Source of the DNA: Bog-159 sp035499555
GTDB taxonomy: Bacteria > Acidobacteriota > Terriglobia > Bryobacterales > Bryobacteraceae
Reading direction: 5' to 3'
Length of the DNA: 64,000 bases
Assembly: GCA_035499555.1 (NCBI GenBank)
Contig: DATJYO010000090.1
Coordinates: 62,001 to 126,000 of the forward strand
Shown: in pieces, positions 21,028-29,395 of the stretch
Position numbering within the stretch: position 1 is the stretch's first letter
Layout: each line of letters begins with the position of its first letter
Notes under the pieces: model-generated
Told to the model about the DNA's origin: nothing
Databases searched by the model: none
The model's input: only the letters and a program-made list of their open reading frames with translations
Position numbers and translations under genes: made by a program

Positions 21028-21458
21028 TGCCCTCCCGTCGCCGGTCGCGCCAGCGAGCTCTGCAAATCCTTTACTTGTGGGATGTGCGCCGGCAGCCGGT
21101 GGAAGAAGCCACCGCCGCTTACTTCGATACGCTCTACTCGGAAGAGAGCCGCACCCGGCCGCAGCGCGACGCATTCGTCGATCAACTGGTGACGGGCGCC
21201 GTGGAACACGTCGAGCAATTGGATCAGCGGATCACGCAGCACGCCGAACACTGGCGGATTGAACGCATGCCCACGGTGGACCGCAACATTCTGCGGCTGG
21301 CGGTCTACGAGATGTCGTATCTGGATACGCCCGCCGCGGTGGTGATCGACGAGGCCCTGGAACTCGCGCGGCGCTACTCCAACGAAGAGTCGGTCCAGTT
21401 CGTCAACGGCGTGCTGGATGCCGTGTTGCGGGACCTGCCCGCCAAAGCGTCCGCATAA
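21027..21458 (+). CDS. nusB: Transcription antitermination factor NusB
   Basis: The 143-residue helical protein has the N-terminal RRRSRQRALQILYLWD, VDQLVTGAVEHVEQLDQRI, the RMPTVDRNILRLAVYEM segment and VIDEALELARRYSNEESVQFVNGVLDAV. With NusE (S10), NusB binds boxA RNA and supports rRNA transcription antitermination. The ATG at 21027 overlaps the ribH stop by one base. The longer frame that opens at 20721 lies entirely within ribH and is not used. Confidence 0.97.
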   Translation: MPSRRRSRQRALQILYLWDVRRQPVEEATAAYFDTLYSEESRTRPQRDAFVDQLVTGAVEHVEQLDQRITQHAEHWRIERMPTVDRNILRLAVYEMSYLDTPAAVVIDEALELARRYSNEESVQFVNGVLDAVLRDLPAKASA

Positions 21459-21468
21459 GACAGCCTTG

Positions 21469-22149
21469 ATGCGGCGCGCCGACCGGCTCTTTCAGATCGT
21501 GCAGCACCTGAAAGCGCGGCGGCTCACTACGGCGGCCCAGTTGGCGGATTTCCTGGGCGTCTCGGAACGCACCATCTATCGGGATGTGCGCGACCTTTCG
21601 TTATCCGGCATTCCGATCAAGGGTGAGGCGGGCGTCGGCTACGGCGTCGACCGGTCATTCGAACTGACCGCGCTCATGTTCACCGGTGAGGAAGTGGAGG
21701 CGGTGGTAGTGGGCCTGCGGATGGTGCAGGCTTTCGGCGGTCCGAAACTGCGCGCGGCTGCGGTCCCGGCGCTGGATAAGGTCACCCTGGCGCTGCCCAA
21801 AAGCCGCCGCGGCGAAGTCGAGCGTCCCCAGATCTACGCTCCGCGTTTCAACCTGCACCACGCGATCGATGGCTTACTCGAGACGGTCCGCCTGGCCATT
21901 AACGACAACAGCGTGCTGCGCCTGACTTATCGAAGCGAGACCGGCGACGAGACGCAGCGATTGGTCCGGCCTCTGGCGTTGACTTTCTGGGGATCGGTAT
22001 GGACGCTGGGGGCCTGGTGCGAGCTGCGCCATGCTTTCCGCAGTTTCCGCCTCGACCGGGTGTGCGCGTGCGAGCCGACAGGCGCACGTTTCAGCGAGGA
22101 GGCCGGCAAGACACTCCAGGACTATCTTCGCGCCGTGGAAGCGGACTGA
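21469..22149 (+). CDS. HTH/WYL-domain transcriptional regulator (YafY type)
   Basis: The 226-residue protein has an N-terminal DeoR-like winged helix (RADRLFQIVQHLKARR, then AAQLADFLGVSERTIYRDV) and a WYL domain (about 130-215, LRLTYRSETGDETQRLVRPLAL, then GSVWTLGAWCELR and FRLDRV). WYL domains bind ligands, often nucleotides, and modulate DNA binding. The C-terminus is short compared with longer family members. The start at 21469 is 10 bases after nusB; an in-frame ATG at 21418 overlaps nusB and adds unconserved residues. Target genes are unknown. Confidence 0.93.
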   Translation: MRRADRLFQIVQHLKARRLTTAAQLADFLGVSERTIYRDVRDLSLSGIPIKGEAGVGYGVDRSFELTALMFTGEEVEAVVVGLRMVQAFGGPKLRAAAVPALDKVTLALPKSRRGEVERPQIYAPRFNLHHAIDGLLETVRLAINDNSVLRLTYRSETGDETQRLVRPLALTFWGSVWTLGAWCELRHAFRSFRLDRVCACEPTGARFSEEAGKTLQDYLRAVEAD

Positions 22150-22151
22150 CT

Positions 22152-22478
22152 TTATAAGGCCGTCTGGGAGGTCGGGGCGCTGTCCTCTTCGTCATCCGCC
22201 GGCTCCGTCATGTGATAGTAAAACGTCACCGCGCCGCAGGCTATCGCCAGCGCCAGGATGAGCGAGATCCATCGCAGGGTGCGCGAGTTCCAGGCGCGCC
22301 GCGTAGACACCGCGGCGGCGGTGGCTTTCACGGTCGCGAAAGAGATACCCACGCCGAGTGACAATTTCCAATACCACGCCATCATGTCCAGATGACCTTG
22401 CCCGCCGACCTGACTCCATACCGTGTAGGTGGCGATGAGGGCGATCAGGAACTCGATCGCGTACAGGAGATACAGCAC
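22152..22478 (-). CDS. Small membrane protein of unknown function
   Basis: The 108-residue protein has three predicted membrane helices: LLYAIEFLIALIATYTVW, KLSLGVGISFATVKATAAAV and ISLILALAIACGAVTFYY. It ends in an acidic tail, PADDEEDSAP. No known domain is recognised. The gene is convergent with the WYL regulator (two bases between stops) and divergent from the ABC-F gene (23 bases between starts), which supports it being real. Confidence 0.72.
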   Translation of the reverse strand: MLYLLYAIEFLIALIATYTVWSQVGGQGHLDMMAWYWKLSLGVGISFATVKATAAAVSTRRAWNSRTLRWISLILALAIACGAVTFYYHMTEPADDEEDSAPTSQTAL

Positions 22479-22501
22479 CTTACTAGGTTATCCTGAAACT
22501 G

Positions 22502-24301
22502 ATGCCCGCGCCGTTGCTTTCGTTGACGGGCGCCGGCAAGTCGTTCGGCGCTGCGCCTCTGTTTTCCAACATTACCATTCACATCTCCGAAGGCGAGCGG
22601 CTGGGCTTGATCGGGCCGAATGGCTCCGGCAAGTCCACGCTGCTGAAGATCATGGCCGGGGTGCTGGAGGCGGACAGCGGCACGCGCACGGTACGCAAGC
22701 TGACCCGCATCGCATACGTGTCGCAGGAACCGGAATTCGCTGCCGGCATGAGCGTGGGCCGGGTGCTCGAGGATGCGCTGCCGGCGCACGGGTCGGACGC
22801 TGCCGAGCGCGCCGCCGCGGTGAGCGTCACGCTGGGCAAAGCTGGTTTCACGGATGGCAGCGCGGTGGTGGATACGCTCTCCGGCGGCTGGAAGCGGCGC
22901 CTTTCGATCGCGCGCGAGTTGATCCGCAATCCCGATCTGCTGCTTCTCGATGAGCCTACCAATCACCTCGATCTGGAAGGCATCCTCTGGCTGGAGAAAC
23001 TGCTGGAAACGGCGGCGTTCGCGTCGGTGGTGGTCAGCCACGACCGGTACTTCCTCGACAACGTGGCTACGGAAGTTGCGGAAATCAATCGCGTCTACCC
23101 GGATGGATTGTTCCGGGCGGAGGGCGCCTACGCCGACTTTTTGGAGAAGCGGGAAGCATTTCTGGAAGCGCAATCGGAGCAGCAGGCTTCGCTCGCCAAC
23201 AAAGTGCGGCGTGAAGTGGAATGGCTGCGCCGCGGACCCAAGGCGCGCACCGGCAAGTCGCGGGCGCGAATCGACGCGGCGCACTCGCTGATGGACGAGT
23301 TGGCCGAGGTGACCGCGCGCAACCAGAAGGCCACCGCGACCATCGATTTCACGGCTTCGGGGCGTAAGACCAGGAAACTGATCGCAGGTGAAATGATCGC
23401 GAAGAGCCTGGGCGGCCGCCGCTTGTTTTGCGATCTGAGCTTCTCGCTGACGCCCGGGACACGGCTGGGTCTCGCCGGTCCCAACGGCAGCGGCAAGACC
23501 ACGCTGCTGCGTATCTTGAAGGGCGAGATCGAACCGGACACGGGAATCATCGAGCGCGCCGAAGGATTGCGCGTGGTGTACTTCGACCAGGGCCGCGAGC
23601 AACTCGATCCCGCCGCGCCCTTGCGCGAAGGCCTGGGCGCGCACGGCGACAGCGTTATCTACCGCGATCGCGCGATTCATGTCGCCGGATGGGCGAAGCG
23701 CTTCCTGTTCCGGCCGGAGCAGTTGGATACGCCGGTGGGCCGTTTTTCGGGCGGCGAACGGGCACGCATCATTATCGCGCGGCTGATGCTGCAGCCCGCC
23801 GATGTTCTGCTGCTCGACGAGCCCACCAACGATCTGGATATCCCCACACTGGAAGTGCTGGAGGAGAGCCTGACGGATTTTCCGGGCGCGCTGGTGCTGG
23901 TGACCCACGATCGCTATATGCTGGATCGGGTCTCCAGGGCGGTGCTGGGGCTCGACGGCGAAGGCGGCGCGGGGCTGTACGCCGATTACTCGCAGTGGGA
24001 GTTCGCCCGCTCGGCAAGGCCGGCGCGGGTTCAGAAGGACGCGCCTGCGCCGCAGCCGGCCGCCTCATCGACCCGCAAGAAGCTGTCGTACCTGGAAGCG
24101 CGTGAGTTCGAACAGATGGAACAGCGCATCCTGGAAGCCGAGCACGTGCTGGCAGCCGCCCGTGCGGCGCTGCAGGCGCCCGAGGTGGTGACGGATCCCT
24201 TCGCCTTGCAGCAGCGGTACGAAGGCGTCGAAGCCGCGGAACGCGAAGTCGAAAAGCTCTACGCGCGTTGGGCGGAACTCGAGAGCAAGGTCAGTAGCTA
24301 A
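22502..24301 (+). CDS. ABC-F family ATPase, Uup-like
   Basis: The 599-residue soluble protein has two ABC domains. Walker A sequences are GPNGSGKST and GPNGSGKTT, signatures LSGGWKRRLSIA and FSGGERARIIIA, and Walker B sequences LLLLDEPTNHLD and LLLLDEPTNDLD. The linker is about 80 residues, and a C-terminal coiled coil (about 535-595, LEAREFEQMEQRILEAEHV) is typical of Uup. ABC-F proteins act on the ribosome, while Uup also affects excision of transposons and replication. It has no membrane segments. Its 3' end overlaps the convergent DUF899 gene by 11 bases. Confidence 0.92.
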   Translation: MPAPLLSLTGAGKSFGAAPLFSNITIHISEGERLGLIGPNGSGKSTLLKIMAGVLEADSGTRTVRKLTRIAYVSQEPEFAAGMSVGRVLEDALPAHGSDAAERAAAVSVTLGKAGFTDGSAVVDTLSGGWKRRLSIARELIRNPDLLLLDEPTNHLDLEGILWLEKLLETAAFASVVVSHDRYFLDNVATEVAEINRVYPDGLFRAEGAYADFLEKREAFLEAQSEQQASLANKVRREVEWLRRGPKARTGKSRARIDAAHSLMDELAEVTARNQKATATIDFTASGRKTRKLIAGEMIAKSLGGRRLFCDLSFSLTPGTRLGLAGPNGSGKTTLLRILKGEIEPDTGIIERAEGLRVVYFDQGREQLDPAAPLREGLGAHGDSVIYRDRAIHVAGWAKRFLFRPEQLDTPVGRFSGGERARIIIARLMLQPADVLLLDEPTNDLDIPTLEVLEESLTDFPGALVLVTHDRYMLDRVSRAVLGLDGEGGAGLYADYSQWEFARSARPARVQKDAPAPQPAASSTRKKLSYLEAREFEQMEQRILEAEHVLAAARAALQAPEVVTDPFALQQRYEGVEAAEREVEKLYARWAELESKVSS

Positions 24302-24989
24302 GCCGCGGAAACCAGTCGGCGCCGCGGCCTTCCGGGGTCAGATCGAGCAGGTTCCACAGCGGCCACATCATATCGATGTGGCGCTCGTTCTGTCCGCGCG
24401 CGGGCGGTGCGAACAACAGTTCCGTCGCGTAAAAATGGCGGATCTCTCCCTGGCGGCGCACAAATACATTGAGCAGGGGCAATTGTCCGCCATCCTCGGT
24501 CTCGGCGTGATAGTCGCGGTTGTAGGTGTTGGCGGCCGAGGAGAGCAGCCGGAGATGGTTCCATCCGCGGCCGCGCGCAAAGTCGCGAATGCGGGCGATG
24601 GGCGATTTGGCTACCACGGCCAGGTTGATCCGCTGCGCGGCGTGCGGCGCGGCGCCGTTCAAGCTGTCCAAAAACGACGTGCACATGGGACACGGCTGTT
24701 TCATAGCCGGGCCGAACATGAAACTGTAGAGCGCCAGTGTGTCGCAACCCTCCCGGAAAAGCTCGGAAAGCCGTACGGGCCGCGGGGTGGCGGCATCCGC
24801 CAGGTCGGCCGCGCCTTCCGCAAACACGTAGTCCTCGGGAAGCGTGCCTCCTAACGGCAGTTTGCGGCGCATGCGGGCCACCTGTTCCACCTGTTGGCGC
24901 AGGCCGCGCTCGGCGGCCAGTAACTTGTCGCGAGCCGTCCGGTAGCGCGCAGTTTCGCCTGGAAATCGTACCTTTGCATGCCAGTCCAT
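24291..24989 (-). CDS. DUF899 (thioredoxin-like) family protein
   Basis: The 232-residue protein fits the DUF899 pattern: an N-terminal helix (LLAAERGLRQQVEQVARMR), LPEDYVFAEGA, then LYSFMFGPAMKQPCPMCTS with a CxxC pair at a thioredoxin-like position. It continues with the RIRDFARGRGWNHLRLLSS region and a C-terminal MMWPLWNLLDLTPEGRG. Function is not established; a redox or dithiol role is suggested by the CPMC motif. I start it at 24989, where GGTGGG precedes the ATG. The same frame stays open upstream, but that part lies antisense to the next gene and is not protein-like. Confidence 0.88.
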   Translation of the reverse strand: MDWHAKVRFPGETARYRTARDKLLAAERGLRQQVEQVARMRRKLPLGGTLPEDYVFAEGAADLADAATPRPVRLSELFREGCDTLALYSFMFGPAMKQPCPMCTSFLDSLNGAAPHAAQRINLAVVAKSPIARIRDFARGRGWNHLRLLSSAANTYNRDYHAETEDGGQLPLLNVFVRRQGEIRHFYATELLFAPPARGQNERHIDMMWPLWNLLDLTPEGRGADWFPRLSY

Positions 24990-25028
24990 GAAACCCACCA
25001 TAGCGCAGGATCTGATATAGTGGCCCGG

Positions 25029-25889
25029 ATGAACCGCACAAGTGTCACACGGATTGCCGCGGGCGCGCTGCTGCTGGCCGGCTGTTGGATCGCATATACG
25101 CAGAACCAGGGCAGAGCCCCGGGGCTGACCCTCAACAAGATCAAAGGCGATCTTTACGAGATCGAAGGCGACGGCGGCAATGTGGCCGTGTACGTGACGG
25201 GCGAAGGCGTCGTGCTGGTGGACGACAAATTCGAGCAGGACTTCGAAGGCATCATGGCGAAGGTGAAAAGCGTCACCGACCAGCCCGTGAAGTACGTGCT
25301 CACCACGCACCACCACTCCGATCATAGCGGCGGCAACGTCAAATTCCTGCCCACCGCCGAGATCATCTCGACGGCCAACGCGCGCGCCAACATCGTCAAC
25401 CACAAGCAGCCCAACGCGCCCGCGGACATGGCGCCGGCGCGGGTGGTGTTCGACCAGGAATGTTCCGTCTATCTCGGCGGCAAAGAGGTGCGCGCCCGTT
25501 ACTTCGGCCGCGGCCACACCAATGGCGACGCCGTCATATATTTCCCGGCTCTGCGGACGGTGCACACCGGCGACCTGATGGCCGGCAACACGCCTTTGAT
25601 CGATTACACGGGCGGTGGCAGCCTGAAGTCCTGGGCCCAGACTCTGGACGGCGTGCTGCAGCTTGATTTCGACACGGTCATCCCCGGCCACGGTCCGGTG
25701 ACCGACAAAGCGGGCTTGCAGAAGTATCGCGACAATGTAGAGAAGCTGTGCAACCGCGCCACCGGGCTGATCCGGGAAGGTAAGACGCAGGACGAAGTGG
25801 GCAAGGTGATGATCGCCGAGTTCGGCTGGTCGCCCAACGGGATGCAGATGAGTTGGAGCCTGCCCGGCATGATGGCCGAGCTGAAGTAA
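25029..25889 (+). CDS. Exported metallo-beta-lactamase-fold hydrolase
   Basis: The 286-residue protein starts with a signal or anchor helix (MNRTSVTRIAAGALLLAGCWIAY), possibly a lipoprotein with Cys at the end of the helix. The MBL core shows the zinc motif TTHHHSDHSGGN, the second-site His in GRGHTNGD, Asp in HTGDLMAG, and VIPGHGPVTD. The layout is like the SoxH or B3-like secreted hydrolases common in Acidobacteria. A beta-lactamase activity is possible but not shown. The start at 25029 is chosen because it opens the hydrophobic leader. It ends directly against the convergent LuxR gene with no bases between stops. Confidence 0.9.
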   Translation: MNRTSVTRIAAGALLLAGCWIAYTQNQGRAPGLTLNKIKGDLYEIEGDGGNVAVYVTGEGVVLVDDKFEQDFEGIMAKVKSVTDQPVKYVLTTHHHSDHSGGNVKFLPTAEIISTANARANIVNHKQPNAPADMAPARVVFDQECSVYLGGKEVRARYFGRGHTNGDAVIYFPALRTVHTGDLMAGNTPLIDYTGGGSLKSWAQTLDGVLQLDFDTVIPGHGPVTDKAGLQKYRDNVEKLCNRATGLIREGKTQDEVGKVMIAEFGWSPNGMQMSWSLPGMMAELK

Positions 25890-26516
25890 CTAAACCATGA
25901 TCAAGCCGCGCCGGATGCCCTGGGTCACCGCTTCCGTCCGCGTGCCGGCGTTGAGTTTACTCAAGATGGATGCCACGTGGAATTTCGCGGTGTGTTCGGA
26001 TATGCCCAGCTTCCAGGCGATGGTCTTATTGCCGTAACCCTCGGCCAGCATGGACAGCACCTGGACCTCGCGCGGGCTGAGCGCTTGTGCGGGGGAGGCC
26101 GGCACCGGCCGGTCCGCTGCGAACAGCGTAAGATCCTGCGGATGCAGCACGATCAACCCGGCGGCGGCGGCCTCCACCGCCGACAGAATTTCACGCGGAC
26201 CCAGGTCGCCAGGCAACAGCGCGCGTATGCCGGACCTGAGCGCTTCGCCGGTCCACGCCGGTTGCAGATCGGGCGCCAATACGACGATGGCCGGTCCCCC
26301 GGCGCGGCCTGACAGCGCCAGTAATTCTTCCGGCGCCTGCTCGGCGTGCGATTCCACGGCCGCCAGCACGACATCCGGTTGATGTTTTTCAATACCCGCG
26401 GCGAGGCCGGCCAGATCGCTGGCGCCCACGATCTCGATGCCGGTCCCGGCCGCCGCCATCGATTCCAGGCCGGCCCGCACGATCGCGGAAGGCGCCGCGA
26501 TCAGCAGGCGTGTCAC
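25890..26516 (-). CDS. LuxR-type regulator with a degenerate receiver domain
   Basis: The 208-residue protein has an N-terminal receiver-like fold (1-125) and a C-terminal LuxR helix-turn-helix (ALSPREVQVLSMLAEGYGNKTIAWKLGISEHTAKFHV). The receiver lacks its chemistry. The acidic pair is replaced by Ala (LLIAAPSAIVR), and the phosphoacceptor position in PDVVLAAVE is Ala53. It cannot be phosphorylated in the usual way and probably responds to a ligand, a partner or its own level. Its start overlaps the end of the upstream protease gene by four bases, so it is co-translated with two HtrA-like proteases. Confidence 0.9.
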   Translation of the reverse strand: MTRLLIAAPSAIVRAGLESMAAAGTGIEIVGASDLAGLAAGIEKHQPDVVLAAVESHAEQAPEELLALSGRAGGPAIVVLAPDLQPAWTGEALRSGIRALLPGDLGPREILSAVEAAAAGLIVLHPQDLTLFAADRPVPASPAQALSPREVQVLSMLAEGYGNKTIAWKLGISEHTAKFHVASILSKLNAGTRTEAVTQGIRRGLIMV

Positions 26517-27349
26517 GCCGCCTCCGCCACCTGATGGCCCAAGCGAATCGCTACCTCCCGCAGGTGAGCGCGGTCCCCGCGCAGGAACTGGATGTGGATC
26601 AGGCCGCCGGCATCCTCCAGAGCCTGATGCAGATCGTCGGTGGAGCGGAACGCCCGCCCGTTCGCGCCAATGAGCACGTCACCCGTCCATAGCGGCGCGA
26701 AAGCCGCCGGACTGGCGGGCGCGACGCCCAATACCAACAGTCCGAAGCGGCCGTCCTCCAGGCGCACCGGCTGCACGGTTACGCCCAGTGAGAATCCCGA
26801 CGGCCCCCGGCGAAGGAAGGCGCCCACGGCGTTACCCGGTACAGCCGCCCCCAGCCCGTGCACGATCATGGTATTGATGCCGATCACGCGCCCGTACGCA
26901 TCGGCCAGCGGACCGCCGGAGTTGCCGGGCGCCAGGCGGACGTCCGCCAGCACCCAATTCTGGGCCCCGAATCCGTCCAGCCTGCCCGTCGCGTACACCA
27001 CGCCGGTAGTCAGTGCGCCGATGAAGCCCATCGGATTGCCGATGGCCATCACCAGTTCGCCCACGCGCAGCGTGCTGGAATCGCCGAAGGCAGCCGCCGG
27101 CAAACCCGTGGCTTCGACCTGCAACGCAGCCAGGTCGCGCCGCGGATCGCGCGCCACCAGGACCGCCGGAAACTCGCGGCCGTCCCACAGCCGTACGGAT
27201 GCGTCGCCGCGCGCCACGTGGGCATTGGTCACAATGCGGCCGTCCGCCGACGCGATCACGCCCGATCCGGCCGTGCGCGCGCCGCGCATCCCTACTTCGA
27301 CCGTCGAGCGGCGCAACCGCTCCGCAATCTCTCCGAACGCGCCCGTCAT
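26513..27349 (-). CDS. HtrA/DegP-like serine protease without signal peptide (second of a pair)
   Basis: The 278-residue S1C protein has the triad in GRIVTNAHVARG (His), ARDPRRDLAALQVEA (Asp) and RLAPGNSGGPLADA (Ser). A C-terminal PDZ domain follows (about 185-265, LGVAPASPAAFAPLWTGDVLIGANG). There is no signal peptide or membrane helix, unlike most HtrA proteins, so it is predicted to be cytoplasmic. It follows the first protease gene by one base and overlaps the LuxR gene. The conserved pair suggests the two act together, or one regulates the other. Confidence 0.9.
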   Translation of the reverse strand: MTGAFGEIAERLRRSTVEVGMRGARTAGSGVIASADGRIVTNAHVARGDASVRLWDGREFPAVLVARDPRRDLAALQVEATGLPAAAFGDSSTLRVGELVMAIGNPMGFIGALTTGVVYATGRLDGFGAQNWVLADVRLAPGNSGGPLADAYGRVIGINTMIVHGLGAAVPGNAVGAFLRRGPSGFSLGVTVQPVRLEDGRFGLLVLGVAPASPAAFAPLWTGDVLIGANGRAFRSTDDLHQALEDAGGLIHIQFLRGDRAHLREVAIRLGHQVAEAA

Positions 27350-27350
27350 G

Positions 27351-28238
27351 TCAGTCTTCCCTCCCGGGACGCTCTCCCACGGTTATGTTTAGTTCGATGA
27401 CTTGCCCGCCGCGGACGATGCGCGTCGCGATGGGTTTGCCGACGGACTCGCCGCCCAAGGCGGACTGGATATCGTCGGTATCGTTTACGGATTTGCCCGC
27501 CAACGCCACCAGCACGTCGCCGATCAGCACGCCGGCACGCGCCGCCGGTCCATCCGGCTCGGCCGAGAGCACGATCAGGCCGGTGCTGCCGTCCGGCAAT
27601 GCCACCGGGTGCAATCCCAAGCCGAGATAGCCGCGCGCGACATGACCCGTGCGTAGAATCTCGTCGACCACCCGGTTCACCGTCGAGACCGGCACCGCCA
27701 GCCCGGCGATGCGGGAGAGCGCACTGGTAGCGATGCCCAGCACACGGCCGGCAGCATCCACCACCGCGCCGCCGGAGCTTGCGGGGTAGAGCGTGAGATC
27801 CAGGCGCAGATATTGGTCGATCTGGCCGCCGCGCCAGGAACGCCACGGTCCGCTGACCGCGCTCATGATGCCCATGGTGGCGTTCACCCCGGAATCGGGC
27901 GACCGCCCGATCGCCAGCACGATCTGGCCGGGCCGGAGAGTCTCCGTAGAGCCGAACACGGTCTCAGGCGCGCCGTTTTCCGCGATCTTCAACACCGCCA
28001 GGTCCGTGCCGGGGTCCCGTCCGGCCAGCGTGGCGGACGTGGCGCGCCCGCCGGGCAGGGTGATGCCGATCTCGTCGCGCCGGCGGATGGTGTGCTCGGC
28101 GGTGACCACGATGCCGGGCCGCCAGAGGACGCCGCTCGAAGCGAAGCGATGCCGGGCGTTCACGGCGACCACGGCGCGGCCCGCCGCGTCCACGGCGCCG
28201 GCCAACTCCTGCGATAAAACCGCTAATGCGTTTTCCAT
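27351..28238 (-). CDS. HtrA/DegP-like serine protease without signal peptide (first of a pair)
   Basis: The 295-residue S1C-like protein has His in GIVVTAEHTIRRR, Asp in GRDPGTDLAVLK and Ser in TLYPASSGGAVVD. A PDZ domain follows (about 195-285, GYLGLGLHPVALPDG and GPAARAGVLIGDVLVAL). The active-site loop SSGGA departs from the usual GNSGGP, so activity is less certain than for its neighbour. There is no signal peptide. I start it at ATG 28238 (MENALAVLSQEL); an in-frame ATG at 28280 adds 14 basic residues without a clear site. It heads the protease-protease-LuxR set and follows the CopD-like gene after 85 bases. Confidence 0.88.
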   Translation of the reverse strand: MENALAVLSQELAGAVDAAGRAVVAVNARHRFASSGVLWRPGIVVTAEHTIRRRDEIGITLPGGRATSATLAGRDPGTDLAVLKIAENGAPETVFGSTETLRPGQIVLAIGRSPDSGVNATMGIMSAVSGPWRSWRGGQIDQYLRLDLTLYPASSGGAVVDAAGRVLGIATSALSRIAGLAVPVSTVNRVVDEILRTGHVARGYLGLGLHPVALPDGSTGLIVLSAEPDGPAARAGVLIGDVLVALAGKSVNDTDDIQSALGGESVGKPIATRIVRGGQVIELNITVGERPGRED

Positions 28239-28323
28239 GCTTCCAGCATGGCGCGCCGCCCCGGCGCGGCGCATCGGCAAATCGGGCAGGTAGGAGCTGG
28301 AAGGTTGGCTAGCAGCCTTGGGT

Positions 28324-28737
28324 CTAGAAAGTCCGCCGCAGGTAAGCCGAAATCAGAATAATAATCAGCCCGGAGATGGCACTGCCCGCCAGCAGGCGTC
28401 CGCGATGCTCCGGATTCCTGGTCACCAGTACGATCCCCACGGAGAAGACATGTGCCACCAGCAGCAGCTTGGCGCTCAGCAGCAGGTAGTAAATCGTGTG
28501 ATGTCCGGGATTCGTGGCCAGATTGTAGCCGCCGGATACCAGTAGCGCGGCGATGGCGCCGAAAACCAGCGGCCGGTACAGCAGGGCCGCGCGGCCGGTC
28601 AGCGCCTTACGCGCGTCCTCCGCCAGGACCGAAGTGGCGGGGACCAGCACCAGCCATCCGTACAGCATGCCGCCAATCAGCGTGGCGACCGAAGCGATAT
28701 GCAACCAGCGCATCAGGATCCCGAGGGCTTCGAACAT
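28324..28737 (-). CDS. Small CopD-like integral membrane protein
   Basis: The 137-residue protein has four membrane helices: RWLHIASVATLIGGMLYGW, PLVFGAIAALLVSGGYNLA, TIYYLLLSAKLLLVAHVFSV and AGSAISGLIIILISAYL. The first helix carries a His in a position seen in CopD and DUF2269-type proteins, which are linked to copper or heme handling. The open frame extends far upstream of 28737, but that part is antisense to the neighbouring MBL gene and is not used. The gene is divergent from that MBL gene across an AT-rich 25-base gap that must hold both start signals. Confidence 0.78.
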   Translation of the reverse strand: MFEALGILMRWLHIASVATLIGGMLYGWLVLVPATSVLAEDARKALTGRAALLYRPLVFGAIAALLVSGGYNLATNPGHHTIYYLLLSAKLLLVAHVFSVGIVLVTRNPEHRGRLLAGSAISGLIIILISAYLRRTF

Positions 28738-28762
28738 AGGGTTGATTATACAATCGTTAGTT

Positions 28763-29395
28763 ATGGTGCATGAGATTCTGCCGGTGGGTGTGCTCCAGTG
28801 CAATTGTTCCATCTTCGGCGACGAGCAATCCGGCGAAGCGCTGGTGATCGACCCAGGCGATGAATTGCCCAAGATCGAAAACATCCTGGCGCGCCACGGC
28901 CTGCGCTTAAAGGCCATTGTCATCACGCACGCCCACATCGACCACATCGGCGGGGCCCAGAAACTGCACGCGTCCACGGGCGCGCCGGTCTATATGAACG
29001 AGAACGACGACAAGCTGCAGGACATCATGGATCTGCAGGCTGCCTGGATCGGCATGCGGACGCCCGCGCGCACCGCCATCGACAATCCGCTACGCGACGG
29101 CGACGTGTTGCGCGCCGCGGGCGCGGAGTTCCAGGTAATGCTTACGCCGGGCCATACGCCCGGAAGCGTCAGCCTGTGGCTGCCGTCGGAGACCAAGCTG
29201 GTGGCGGGAGACACGTTATTCCGCGACAGTATTGGCCGCACGGACCTGCCCTTCGGCGATGGCGAGCTGATCCTGCGTTCGATTCACGATAAGTATTTCG
29301 GCTTGCCGGATGAGACCGTGGTGATTCCCGGCCATGGCGAGCTGACCACGCTGGGGCGCGAGAAGCAGTTCAATTACTTTCTGCAAGGAATGTAG
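28763..29395 (+). CDS. Metallo-beta-lactamase-fold hydrolase, glyoxalase II-like
   Basis: The 210-residue soluble protein has the full zinc site: VITHAHIDHIGGAQ (THxHxDH), TPGHTPGSVS, VAGDTLFRDSIGRTDLP and VIPGHGELTTLG. The DSIGRTDL segment is typical of the small glyoxalase II-like or YcbL-type hydrolases that cleave thioesters such as lactoylglutathione-type conjugates. The start at 28763 gives the common N-terminus MVHEILPVGVLQCNCSIFG. Its stop directly precedes the aminotransferase ATG, so the two are coupled. Confidence 0.92.
   Translation: MVHEILPVGVLQCNCSIFGDEQSGEALVIDPGDELPKIENILARHGLRLKAIVITHAHIDHIGGAQKLHASTGAPVYMNENDDKLQDIMDLQAAWIGMRTPARTAIDNPLRDGDVLRAAGAEFQVMLTPGHTPGSVSLWLPSETKLVAGDTLFRDSIGRTDLPFGDGELILRSIHDKYFGLPDETVVIPGHGELTTLGREKQFNYFLQGM

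Noticed and set aside
24990..25691. Upstream extension of the DUF899 frame on the minus strand
   Set aside because: It runs antisense through the MBL-fold gene. The DUF899 domain and its ribosome-binding site fit the start at 24989.
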